Shown: positions 51,051 to 61,505 of the stretch, piece after piece
How the letters are laid out: each line of letters opens with the position of its first letter
Position numbering within the stretch: the first letter of the stretch is position 1
Source of the DNA: Epiperipatus broadwayi
Lineage: Eukaryota; Onychophora; Udeonychophora; Euonychophora; Peripatidae
DNA length: 64,000 nt
Assembly: GCA_028023455.1 (NCBI GenBank)
Contig: JAQFVV010006198.1
Coordinates: 33,603,979 to 33,667,978 of the forward strand
Direction of reading: 5' to 3'
Notes under the pieces: generated by a model
What the model was told of the DNA's origin: nothing
Seen by the model: only the letters and a program-made list of their open reading frames with translations
Databases searched by the model: none
Program-made: the position numbers and the translations under genes

Positions 51051-51734
51051 ATATTCTTATCTGACTGTTAAATTAAACTTTGTTTAGCCTAATTTATTTA
51101 ATGCTCTGATTTTGAAATGGATTATATGGCTTCTAATTTAGATGAAGCATGAGGTTTTTCAAAACATTTTAATTAATATTTTTTTAAATCAATTATTTTC
51201 ATAATACTTCATATTTTAAAAAGTAATATAAATAATCTTGCAAGAGAACATATTGTTTTTTCTAATCTAGGTATTCTCATGTATGTATATATAGAATAAT
51301 GCTTGTCCCAATTAGTCCAAAAATTAATATCCCACTGTAGAATAATAATCCAATAATTATAAAGTGTGTTATATTACATTTCAGAAGATACAGAAAAATT
51401 CAATCTACAATTACATGCATAACAATTTAAAAAATAACAACACTAGATCAAACTTAAGTACTCAATAGCTCATTGCATAGGAAAGATATTTCTAGCACTC
51501 CTTGCATAGGAAAGATATTGCTAGCATTCTTTACAAAAGAATAATCCAAGAAAAAGCATTTTTATGAGCCAATTGAGAGTTGGTAAGTATTTTATGGTTA
51601 TTCTTTTGCTAGAGGTCATTGACTGACTAATAAATAAATGGGTGATGATCTTGAATAACTAAGAGCAATATGCCCCCCCCCCTTCCCCAAAAAAATTGTA
51701 AGCTTCCTTAAAAGCACTTATTTGTCTGAGGAAA
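51051..51734. other. No gene seen
   Basis: AT-rich, with a small direct duplication (TGCATAGGAAAGATATTTCTAG / TGCATAGGAAAGATATTGCTAG, 51,473-51,530). A poly-C tract lies at 51,673. No element recognised. Confidence 0.45.
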
Positions 51735-51810
51735 AATATAAAATTAAATGTGGGTTTGAGCTTTCAGATAGCAACCAGATGTGCTAACCAATATACTACA
51801 GCCATTGTAA
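51735..51810 (-). repeat. Possible tRNA-like SINE head
   Basis: On the minus strand TGGCTGTAGTATATTGGTTAG resembles an A box and AAAGCTCAAACCC a B box at suitable spacing. No tail or TSD is seen. Weak. Confidence 0.35.
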
Positions 51811-51847
51811 CAATAAATACAATATTGTTACAATTTTACAAGTGTCA

Positions 51848-51906
51848 AAATTATTCTATCCACAACTTTGACACCATCCACTCTAGATAAATACCGTAAT
51901 GATTAT
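51848..51906 (+). repeat. Family C/D 3' segment
   Basis: CAACTTTGACACCATCCACT and TAGATAAATACCGTAATGAT repeat positions 75-114 of the window almost exactly. Confidence 0.6.
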
Positions 51907-54904
51907 CAATGTAAACCAAAATGTAACAATTCACTATTGATAAATACTGTTGTAATGGTAAGAATTGTCCCTCCATGCAACAAAATCTAGAACACAGGCA
52001 AAATACCCTAAAGCTGATCAAATCCAGATACAAAGCTGATCAAATCCGGATACTGGGATCCAGAATCCAACCATCATTCAATCCTTTCACTTCTGCTCAA
52101 TGATTTAATACCCTATGGATGACATTCCTCAACTTACACAGACACTCAATTCACCCTCGGTCCGGCAGTCACCCCCGGTGGAACAAGAGACTCGTAAATT
52201 AACTAGTTTATCACTGATTTGGTCAGACATATACACATATGGCTAAGTAATTAATTATAGAACTTAACAGACTGATCTACATATATATGAAATGGTGTAT
52301 GTGCAATTAAATATAGAGTTAGATAAAATGAACTCACAGACAATAAAATATGGAAACGAGTTATAATTTTAAATATTATTAATTTAATAAAACAATAACA
52401 AATAATAAATCAAAACATAAAAAATTATGTGATGGAAACGTGAGATATGATGCTCGCAGGTGTTAGATAACTAATGAGATTAATGTTATATATCTCATTA
52501 TAAGCGTTTAATAAAGTGTAGTGCGGTATTGGAATTTCATGCCTATATTAATTAATATGCCAAATTTCTAGCTCTTATGTAGTCTGCTAGATCATATGGA
52601 ACTTTCCAGCCAAAGTTATATAACTAACTTTAATAGCACTCCTATGATGTCTATCTATACAAAGTTAAATCGAGCATGTAATTAGGCTCAGAGAAACGCA
52701 GGTTAACGTGTTAACCTAGATTAGGGTATACACTAATGCTAGATAAGCATTTAATATAAAATGGAGAGAAAACTGGCTTATGATAAGTTTATCTACATAT
52801 TAAAATATTAATTAAGCAAAAATATGTGAATGGGTCATTATTCATGGGCTTCAGTCTCAAATACTCGGTTTGCCCTAAAACCACTCAACTTGCTATGAAT
52901 ATGAACATTAGTAGTTCAGGTAGTCAGATAAGCATTATGAATCATCTAGGTCCTTGTGCCCTAGTTCTAAAAGTGTGCTTGAACCCGAACTAAAGTGGAT
53001 GAATGTGACCTCCACCAGCAAATCATCAAGAATCATGCAGCAAGCAGATAAGTGTACATTGCATACTTTGTAAGGACACATCCGCAACTTATACATATAT
53101 ATAATGCAATTGCGTAAAATTACATTATCGTGCCTTAAAATTAGATAGTGTTTATTTGCATATCTATACAATCCAGTTCTCAAATTTAGTATTTCAAATA
53201 TACTATGTAGGGACTAAATTAATTAGTAACCTTGTTTAATATTATAAATAAATATATAAATAGTTAGGACAAAGCATATTTGCGGGGTAATTATGAATAA
53301 AACATTAAAATATGCTTTGAGAATATCTCTATGGCTAGTTTCTATGATGTATGAGTTACATATATAAATAGTTATAATTCATAACTAGAATTAAGCAAAC
53401 TACATAAAATAATTAGATAACTGATTATTGTAATATTAATACCCAAAACTTAATCAATAAAATAATAATATGATCTCAAAACAGCGAGTGAGAAAGAAGA
53501 AGAATAATTCAATTATTTAGTATTTATTATAGTGAAGATTTGAAATTATCTTCGCAGATTGATAAGTTAAAATTATATTTATAAATACTTGCAGTTTCGA
53601 GTCATTTGGCATATTAAATACATATAACATTAAAATGATAAAATCATAGAATAAATCGAATAGATTTAGAAATAGGCATAAAAAGACTGCAGGAAATTAT
53701 ACATTTAAAATAGATTATTAGAGTTTTACATTTTAAAAGAGAATTCAGGTTTTACAACCAGGCAAGATTAAGCATTTAACAGTCTTCTTTGTAGATTTTA
53801 GTAAAGGTGTTTGGGAAAGGCAGATTTAATAAATAGCTAGCTTTTAAAAGAAAGAAACAAAAGTCACAGTTTATAAACAGAGCTCTGAGAGAAAATTTAC
53901 CCTTTAGTTGTTTCTATTGCAGTTAGTTCTGGAGCACTTGGGAGGATATTAATTGGACACTTTTGATGATGATTTAAAGTTAATAGAGATTTTCCACAGG
54001 CTAGTTTTGCTGGTCATGGCATTAGGTTTCATTGGACCAAAGTTCTCCATTCACTGTGAGGAGAGGCGGTGAAATATTGCCACCCTACTTGATCATTTTT
54101 AAGGTAAAGCCAGCATAGGTTTCGCTTACAGTTCACGTAATATATATATGATCTCTTCCTTGGTAACAAAACTTTTAGTATTTATACTTTTTAAACTCTG
54201 GCCACTTGTTAATTTTTATGAGCTTGAATGTAGCTGAAAAGTCCATTTATTTATTTTAGCAAAACATATTGAATGGTTACAACCATTAGAAGAACTCATT
54301 TATTTATTTTAGAAAAACAATTTTAGTTATAACAAGTAATTTAGATTTTGTTTTTCTGCCTATTTTATTATTAACATTTTATATTTACCAAATAAAGTCC
54401 ATGCTATTTTAGGACTGATGCATGACATACTTTAAAATCTGTTTACAAGATCAAATGTTATTTTGACAAAATTACCTTCATAATTAGTAGAAGACTAATT
54501 TTATAACCATACCTGTAGAATAACAGGAAATATACGTATGCGATTTCAATAATAAAGCAAATAAAATTGTCTAATAATTTAAGTAAAATATTTCTTAAAC
54601 TAGAAATATTTATAAAATGAATATATATATATATATATATATATATCTGTAATATATATCATTAACATAACAATAATTTAAACTAAAATATTTCTTAAAT
54701 TAGAGATATTTATAAAATGGATACATATCTGTAATCTATACATATACTATTAAATTACAGACATACAGCTTGCATATATATATATATACATGATTTTGCA
54801 TATATAATGATTTAATTTTATTTAAATGGGTACACTGAGAGGGTTTAAACCTGGCATATGGATAGATGTATGGGTAAAATAAATGAAACAGGCAGATGGA
54901 TGAA
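51907..54904. other. No recognised gene or repeat; longest repeat-free stretch
   Basis: About 3 kb shows none of the window's repeat families and no coding domain. A GC-rich patch at 52,040-52,200 (GATACTGGGATCCAGAATCC, CCGGCAGTCACCCCCGGTGG) and another at 53,940-54,120 could be exons, LTR or regulatory DNA. Frames there are short and unrecognised. A (TA)n run is at 54,621-54,645. Confidence 0.4.
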
Positions 54905-55075
54905 ACTGACTGGTTCACTGTACATATAGTAAAGTTATATATGAGAGATGGTGACCTAGACAACTAATTGACTCAGCATGAAATGTATCTTGGGGTCATT
55001 TATCTTTTATTGTATCATTATTCATATGATTTTAAAAGAATGTGTGGTTTAACACACACATGTACATCTTAATTT
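54905..55075 (+). repeat. Family C/D fragment
   Basis: AGAGATGGTGACCTAGAC, GACTCAGCATGAAATG, TATCTTGGGGTCATTTAT and TTTAAAAGAATGTGTGG link this to both the family C copies (56.6 kb) and the hairpin at 283-414. Confidence 0.55.
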
Positions 55076-55109
55076 TCAAAAATTCATTCTATGTATAAAT
55101 AAATATAAA

Positions 55110-55195
55110 GGAAACTTCATAACATAGTAGTTAACACAATTGCCTTTTTATATCCATAATCTGAGATTGAATATGGGCTCAGATTGTAAACAATA
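55110..55195 (+). repeat. Possible tRNA-like SINE head
   Basis: ACATAGTAGTTAACACAATT (A-box-like) and GAGATTGAATATGG (B-box-like) are spaced like a tRNA and resemble 4,680. Low confidence. Confidence 0.3.
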
Positions 55196-55519
55196 ATTAG
55201 ATTTTTTTCTCAAGTCCCTATTCTAGCTAACCGAACAATTATTGGTTGTACATGGATATCTAACTATTCTTACTTAGAAAGTGGAACAAGAAAGAAAAAC
55301 TATACCCCTCCCCCTCCACACACACACTTAGCTAATTTGGTGAGTATTATCTTCTTTTGTAGGGATCTTTATTCTACAGTGAGTTATTTAAAGGGATTAC
55401 ATGTACATACAATTACATGGAGCTATGAAAATTCGGTTACCATAGCAATACATTAATCAGTACAGGTAAGAAATTTTATAATAAAATAAATTAGGCACAT
55501 GCACAACAAGTAATAAACC

Positions 55520-55978
55520 ATGGATAAGTTTTCCATACATATTGAAGCTATCACACACAAAATAAAGAAAATGTGCTTTAATACATGCAATGTAAGTCTG
55601 AGAATCTCCCACCTCCAAAATGGACTATTAAATAATACAAAGGATATATTCCAGGATCAAACCTTTCAGATTGTTTATAAAAGTGAATGCAGCAATGATT
55701 CGTGTAGATCTGTATACTATGGGAAGTCTAGTGCAAATATTGCAACCAGAATCTCACAATACAAGTACTTATACAAATATGCAAAAGATGATTCTGAATA
55801 TAAATCTATCATCTTAGAGCATAAACAACAGCCTGGCCATTTAAACATTAAGGTTGTCTGTACTAAATGTGATGACAGAAAGCTAAAGATAAAAGAAGCA
55901 CAGTTTATTTCTAATAATTTCCACACAATCAATAATAAAGGAAATAGTTTGGCATATGCAAATTACCAATTTACATAA
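55520..55978 (+). pseudogene. PLE ORF C-terminus with intact GIY-YIG, 152 codons
   Basis: This uninterrupted frame contains KMCFNTCNVSLRISHL, then FQIVYKSECSNDSCRSVYYGKSS (GIY-YIG start: VYYGK), then NIATRISQYKYLYKYA, IILEHKQQPGHLNIK (His segment) and DDRKLKIKEAQFISNN (catalytic Glu), to a stop at 55,976. All hallmark positions of the PLE endonuclease are retained, making it the most intact nuclease domain here. There is no reverse transcriptase upstream in frame, so it is a truncated element rather than a working gene. Neighbouring non-coding DNA carries a hammerhead-like sequence 35 nt after the stop. Confidence 0.78.
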
Positions 55979-56009
55979 ATTAGCATGCCATATAAATTGT
56001 AAAATGCAT

Positions 56010-56075
56010 CCTGCAGCTCATGAGTGCTATGAATCTGATTTCATCAGCTGAAACTGCAGTCAGCCATTGCCTCCA
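56010..56075 (+). ncRNA. Hammerhead-like motif behind the PLE ORF (tentative)
   Basis: GAATCTGATTTCATCAG, then CTGAAACTGCAGTCAGCC. CTGA ... GAAAC-TGCA-GTC gives a family A-like stem III (ACTGCAGT palindrome) and cleavage site. The G8-A9 part of the core is missing and stem I is weak (GCTATG / CATTGC). Published PLEs often carry hammerheads at this place, so I flag it, but the sequence alone does not prove it. Confidence 0.3.
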
Positions 56076-56304
56076 TATATATACTGAATAAAATTTATTT
56101 GTAGCCAATGTTGAAATAAATCAATTCCAATTGTATGTATACTAAAACATTTAAATACTAAAATCAATGCTCTAATTTAACTTATTTACTAGAGTAATCT
56201 GAGCATTGAAAACCAACTAGATTTAAATATTATTCACTCATGACATTCTCCAATTTATCTCATTTTCTTTTTAACATTAAATAAATCACTACTAGTATAT
56301 TATA

Positions 56305-56561
56305 AAGGGGATTTGAACACAGACTTTCAAACTTCTTTCAGCTATCCACTCTATCTTATATAACTGATACACACAATCATTTACATGTGAAAAAAATAAA
56401 TGATTTCCAATATGTGTATTTTATGCTGAACCAGCACTCATTAGTTAGCCCATCCCATCATCTCTCACACATATATACAATCAATGCTCAGTTTATATTA
56501 AGATAGCAAATCCATTAAAGTTTGAGGATTTACCATCTTAATATAAACCGAGTACTTATTG

Positions 56562-56594
<33 letters not shown>

Positions 56595-56765
56595 TTGTGT
56601 GTGTGTGAAAGTTGATAGTCTGAACCAAATGATGAGTGCTGGTTCAGTATGAAATACATATATTGGAGATCACTTATTTTTTTCATATGTATGTGATTAT
56701 GTGTATCAGTTATATAAGATGGCGTGGAAAGCTGAAAAAAGTTTGAAAGTCTGTGATCAAACCCC
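56305..56765. repeat. Family C palindrome with (TG)n centre
   Basis: Left arm 56,305-56,555 and right arm 56,555-56,765 are inverted (GAACACAGACTTTCAAAC ... GTTTGAAAGTCTGTGATC; TGAACCAGCACTCATTAG ... TGATGAGTGCTGGTTCAG). A (TA)n(TG)n microsatellite (56,560-56,606) lies between. A 109-codon minus-strand frame there is a by-product. Confidence 0.8.
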
Positions 56766-57349
56766 CTATCATTTTTAACATTTATTAATTCTTCAGCTTT
56801 GTTAAGCCAATAGAATTTTTTTGACATTTTTCAGAAATGATGTTATAATATATATATATAAATGAAAGCATTTCCATTATTAGATACAATTGGTGGACCT
56901 TCTTTTTCAAAGGACAATCCCAATAAAAACAATCTCATAAAGTTCATCACACGTAGCTGCCATCAAAGGAAAATTTATGAGACAGACCCACAAATATTTT
57001 TAATGCCCCTTTTTTAATTTTATATTTAAAATATTACCAAATCAGCCTATTTATTTTACCCCCCCCCCCCGAAAAAAAAACTCTGGGAAGATTTTGTCTA
57101 ATAAGAAAAATATTGCTCAAGATGAAATAATTCATAACTTTAATATCGACTGATGGCAAATTTATTTACAAAGTGAAATTTCCCCAATTAAAAAAAAGAG
57201 ATTAAGAAGCAGATGTTTTTTTTAAGAAAGGAAAAAATTGAAAATGATGCAACAAATTTGAAATATAGTAAACAGAATATCTTGTGTTTGAAATAAATAC
57301 ATGGATCACTATTAAAAAACAGATTTTAAAAAAATATGAATCTTCATAT
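56766..57349. other. No gene seen
   Basis: AT-rich; C10 and A9 homopolymers near 57,060. No domain. Confidence 0.4.
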
Positions 57350-58030
57350 ATATCATTCAAAACCAATCAATACATAGACAATCCCAATATCAATAATAAT
57401 CAACAATTTCAAACTGTTGTCAAGGCAACCTTCTTTTAATACTAAAAGAAGAATTCCACCTTTATAAATGGTCAGACCATTTATATATAGAAATAATATT
57501 TGTAATGACAAATTTGGTAAAAGAAATACATATTCAGCAAATATAGCCGAGATGCCAGGTATAGTTGCTGAGATGTAATATGCAATTTCAGATATAAAGA
57601 AATGAATCACCATAAAAAGATGATATAGTAACAGAAATAGTTAAAGCTTGTGGTAATGAATTAATAAAAAATTTGACTTGTTTACAAGAGGCTTAAATTA
57701 CATATATATGAATTTAGGTAAAAGAGAAAAGACATCCGATTCTTTTCTCTTAATAAAGTTTTATCTTGTTTTTTTTTGGATTGAGAGTACTTTAATAAAC
57801 CAGTGTTGGCTTTTAATCTAATGTATTACATAATATTAATTGCTGGGAAAGTTTATGTATATCATTAAAAACCAGTCAATACTTAGACAATCCCAATATC
57901 AACAACAATCAACAATTTCAACTTGTTGTCAAGGCAACCTTCTTTTAACAGTAAAGGTGGAAATCCATCTTTATTAATAGTCCAATATACTTATATAGAC
58001 ACTAAAGATTGCAACTTGACCACAGAGATT
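57350..58030 (-). repeat. R330 repeat, two antisense units
   Basis: 57,350-57,450 and 57,860-57,970 share AAAACCA(A/G)TCAATAC, GACAATCCCAATATCAA, AACAATTTCAA and TTGTTGTCAAGGCAACC, followed by ...TTATATAGA. They are complements of the R330 units at 24.8-32.3 kb. The sequence between them (57,480-57,855) is not recognised. Confidence 0.65.
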
Positions 58031-58319
58031 GAAATTCTTGATACTTAATATTAATTATTGATATATAATATTAAAAATACACACCCTTTTATGGCTAATG
58101 CACTAAAAAACAAAATACATTTTTTTCTTGAATTGGTTGTTGAAATATAAGTATGGGGTAATCATAATTAATTAATTTTAAATTTTATTAAGAAATTTAT
58201 GATCCAACTATACCCCATTCTTTTATTTCAAGTTACATATAATAATCAAAATTATGGCTCAAGAAAAAAAAAATTATTTCCTTTTACTGTAATAATAATA
58301 GTCAGCCATTAAGCTAATG

Positions 58320-58435
58320 CACATGCACTTTGTGGATTTTTAACTATAAATGAATACTCTCATGTCCAAACACAAGATAAAGTCTTTGTGAAAAGATAGA
58401 ATGAATCCATCTATCCTTTTATTATATTAGTCATT
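58320..58435 (+). repeat. Single arm of the 35.3-36.0 kb palindrome family
   Basis: GAATACTCTCATGTCCAAACA, CAAGATAAAGTCTTTGTG and AAAGATAGAATGAATCCATC match 35,425-35,480 and its complement at 35,905-35,985. Confidence 0.65.
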
Positions 58436-58637
58436 TAGTAAAACAAAATCATTTTTAAAAATATATTTTATATATATAATATGTTATCAATCTATTTTTT
58501 TCAATTTCTCAAACTCATTTAACATAAATAAAAAAGTTATCCATATTCAAATTTAAAAACTGAGAATCTTAAAAATATTGTCACATTTCCAATATTTGAA
58601 ACAATATTTTGACCTTCCAATATTGTTATATTGTACC
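58436..58637. other. No gene seen
   Basis: AT-rich DNA with no recognised repeat. Confidence 0.4.
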
Positions 58638-59160
58638 ACCCTGAAGTGCTGGAGAGAGGGGGTATAATGAGTACAAATTATAATAATCAGCAGCTTATCA
58701 CTTTCGAGGTGAGTTGCCTCATACCAAACTTGAGTACAAATTTTGGCAAAAACTCTTTTGGTAGTAGTAAGTTAAAATCAATTATGAGAATTTTGTTTTT
58801 ATTAAGACAATGATTTAAAAAAGCAATTTTTACATAAACAATCCAATGAGAAATTAATATTTTATCCTTGATTTCTTTTTTTTCTGTTTTAATTAACTGT
58901 AAACACCCCTAATTTTTTTTTATCAAATTAAATGAAAGAATTTGCTTAAAAATCTACAGTGTCATTTATTGTGTATGACCCAAAGCCTACTGAACTAATT
59001 TGATTATGTTTTGAAAAGTGGCCTGCCAAACACTGTTAGGTTTTATAATCTTAAAATATTTCATTGTTGCATTGACATGGAGGCTGAACATGTGTTCAAA
59101 ATTTGGAAGAAATTTGTTCAGTAGAAATAGGTTAAAAATTAGTTATAAAAACAAACAAAC
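58638..59160 (+). repeat. Two diverged retroelement-tail-like segments
   Basis: CCAAACTTGAGTACAAATTT-TGG ... AGTAGTAAGTTAAAATC (58,727-58,780) and GCTGAACATGTGTTCAAAAT-TTGG ... AGTAGAAATAGGTTAAAAAT (59,083-59,140, ending in AAACAAACAAACACA) are related. Sequences of this style (gap-x-tolerant 'AAATTTGG ... AGTAG-x-AAATTA' followed by ACAAAC repeats) are common 3' tails of animal non-LTR/SINE elements. I cannot name the family. Confidence 0.4.
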
Positions 59161-59275
59161 ACATTTTAAGTTAAATAAAAGCATTTAAAAACAGATTATG
59201 AAGAGAATTTTTTTTAAAAAATTATACATCTATTAAGTTATTATCTATTTTTTTTTTTTACAAACTTTTATTAAA

Positions 59276-59340
59276 TTTTATGAGAAAATTACTCATTCAA
59301 GAAAGCAAGCAGGATTTAGAAGTGGATTTATTTTCTTTTG
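59276..59340 (+). pseudogene. Tiny RTE-like reverse transcriptase fragment
   Basis: One frame reads YEKITHSRKQAGFRSGF, matching the EQAGFRKG motif that precedes the catalytic block of RTE-type enzymes. It is too short for certainty. Confidence 0.4.
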
Positions 59341-59356
59341 AAAATAAAAACATTAA

Positions 59357-59562
59357 AACATCACATGATTGCCATTTTCTATGCTTACACAACTGCTGAA
59401 ACAATAGCAAACTCTTCATACAGTAGTGGCACCCAATGCAAGCCTAGTAATCAATGGAGGAAAAAACCTTGCATCCTTTGATTACTAAGGCTTGCACTAG
59501 GTGGCACCAAGGTATGGAGAGTTTGCTACTGCTTTTACAATTTGTATAGTGTGTGATGAGAG
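59357..59562. mobile_element. Family A element, minimal deletion derivative
   Basis: Only the outer arms remain: CATCACATGATTGCCATT, CTTCATACAGTAGTGGC, GTAATCAATGGAGG and the complement TTGATTACTAAGGCTTGC ... TATGGAGAGTTTGCTA. The hammerhead and all internal blocks are gone, leaving a MITE-sized foldback of about 200 bp. Confidence 0.7.
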
Positions 59563-59974
59563 CACTTTACACATGATGATATGTTAGACTACTTCCATCA
59601 TCTAAAATTAATTATTAAATGTCTTTTAAAGAAATCAAACTTTCTTTGCCCTTTTAACTGTTAATAACAATCCATTAGAATGATTATCTATCAGTTATTA
59701 TTAAGAAAACCCTCTTAGACAATAACATCAAAAAACTCATTAAAATAGCAAACGATTATAAATACTGTAGTGCATCCACACACACCAGGGCTAGCAGACA
59801 AATTAAAGAAAATCTGAAATCAATATAGCATTAAACAGCTTTACAAATCCATAATACATTATGAGGAATTCTAACCTCATTAAAACCTAAACTGGAAATG
59901 TTGGAATAAATTGCATCTATGAAATACCATATAAATATTTGAGTTGTATAGCTGGGTTTGAAGACATGTATGCA
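59563..59974. other. No gene seen
   Basis: AT-rich sequence upstream of the family B tandem. The part near 59,935 (GAGTTGTATAGCTGGGTTTG) already belongs to a further B unit, truncated at its 5' side. Confidence 0.4.
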
Positions 59975-60154
59975 ATGTTATATTGCTAAGATTATTAATA
60001 TATGGTATGGATGAAGATCTATCATCCCCATATAGCTATTTGAGTTGGATAGCTGGATTTAAAGACATGTAGATGTCTGAAAATTTCAGATTTTCCAGTC
60101 AATAGATAACTATAAGGGCTTGGCTTTGGGTTGGTATTTTTAGATCTAGTGTCT

Positions 60155-60215
60155 GAACCTACCTTGGCACCTCTCTGAGAAGTGCTAAAGCACAAAACCA
60201 TGGTCAGGGGTTTGG
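60155..60215 (+). ncRNA. Hammerhead ribozyme, family B, tandem unit 1
   Basis: ACCTCT (60,169-60,174) / CTGAGAA / GTGC-TAAA-GCAC / AAAACC-AT-GGTC / AGGGGT (60,206-60,211). Stem I has six pairs (one G-U) and stem II four Watson-Crick pairs. G12 of the second core box and G8 of the first are A. Expected cleavage would follow C 60,205. Stem II is GTGC/GCAC, while other B copies have GAGC/GCTC, a compensatory double change. Confidence 0.72.
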
Positions 60216-60575
60216 GGAGGTTTCTGACAGAGATATTTTAAATGCTGGCTCTGGCTATGCATTTATCACAAAGCTTGTTGAGGAATTGGCAATCCTCATT
60301 GTTTATAACTTACAAGCTTAAGAGAGTATGGTTATGTGATCTATGACTCTTATTTTGACTATTTATAGTCTCTGCCTTAAGTATTATGTGATGTTATATT
60401 GCTAAGACTACTAATATATGGAATGGCTGAAGATCTATCAGCCCCATATAGCGATTTGAGTTGGATAGCTGGGTTTGAAGACATGTAGGGGTCTGAAATT
60501 TTCAGATTTTTCACTCAATAGATTACTTTTAGATAAGTGCTTGGCTTTGGGTTGGTATTTTTAGACCTAGTATCT

Positions 60576-60636
60576 GAACCTACCCTGGCACCTCTCTGAG
60601 GAGTGCCAAAGCACAAAACCATGGTCAAAGGTTTGT
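60576..60636 (+). ncRNA. Hammerhead ribozyme, family B, tandem unit 2
   Basis: ACCTCT (60,590-60,595) / CTGAGGA (perfect consensus first box, including A9) / GTGC-CAAA-GCAC / AAAACC-AT-GGTC / AAAGGT. Stem I has five of six pairs. The only core deviation is G12 to A. Expected cleavage would follow C 60,626. Confidence 0.75.
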
Positions 60637-60789
60637 GGGGGGGGGTCCTGACAGAGATATTTTAAATGCTGGCTCTGGCTAAGCATTTATCACAAAGCTT
60701 GTTGAGGAATTGGCAATCCTCATTGTTTATAACTTACAAGCTTAAGAAAGTAGGGTCATGTGATCTATGACTCTTATTTTGATTATTAT

Positions 60790-61302
60790 ATACCTGTATC
60801 AATATATGTAATATATAGGAAATATGAGCATAGACTTTCACACCACTGACCACTCACCATATTAATAGTTATATAATAAGCCTCTATCTGTTATTACATA
60901 GTAGAGATGTCTTCCCATCCCTTGTATATGTATTAAATGGATTATGTCCTGTACATGAGGGGTCAGATTGACTTTAGGTCAATATGGATGTGACAAGAAT
61001 CTTGGCCTCAAGGTGGCCTTTGAGTGTTCCATCTTCAGATTTTCAATTGAATGAATGGTTGAAAATTTGAAGTGTGGAGTGAAGCCTGTCCATTAAAGTA
61101 TAAAGATTGGCTATCTTAATATATATCTGAGCACTTATTGCATATATGTGTGGATATGATAATCTGGACCAACTGATGATTGCTGCTTTAGCATGAAATA
61201 CATATATTGGTGATTATTTATCTTTTCAATATATATGTGTTCAAGTTTATCAGTGATATGAGATAGAGTGGTGGATGGTGTGAAAGTCTGTGCTCATAAT
61301 CT
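60790..61302 (-). repeat. Family C full copy
   Basis: It follows the order of the tandem copies at 6.4-7.3 kb (CTCTATCTGTTATTACATAG, GGTCAATATGGATGTGAC, CTCAAGGTGGCCTTTGAG, TCAGATTTTCAATTG, CTTAATATATATCTGAGC, TTAGCATGAAATACATA). It abuts the B tandem. Length is about 510 bp. Confidence 0.8.
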
Positions 61303-61505
61303 CCTAAAAAGAAAAAGAAATAATTTTTTACCTGAATTTACATAATATTCTGATCCAGATAAAGTTTTTACAGTAAAGCTTCCACTGCTAATTTTGCATT
61401 TTAAACTATGCTATAATGTCACACAAAAATCCTGGCATGACTAATCCATGTCACATGTACTTCTTTAAGTGTTGACCTGTGACTATTTTTCTACTATCAA
61501 CCTAC
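61303..61505. other. No gene seen
   Basis: Short AT-rich spacer with no recognised feature. Confidence 0.4.

Larger units (their letters stand above)
59975..60785 (+). mobile_element. Family B hammerhead element, tandem dimer (421-nt period)
   Basis: Two almost complete units in direct orientation begin with ATGTTATATTGCTAAGA at about 59,977 and 60,391. Each continues through CCCCATATAG, GTTGGATAGCTGG, GAAGACATGTAG, TCTGAAA-TTTCAGATTTTTC, GGCTTTGGGTTGGTATTTTT-AGA and the hammerhead. They end with GATATTTTAAATGCTGGCTC, CAATCCTCATTGTTTATAAC and CAAGCTTAAGA. The ribozyme-to-ribozyme distance is 421 nt. Unit 1 and unit 2 are highly similar. A fragment of a third unit precedes them. There is no ORF longer than chance. 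Confidence 0.88.
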
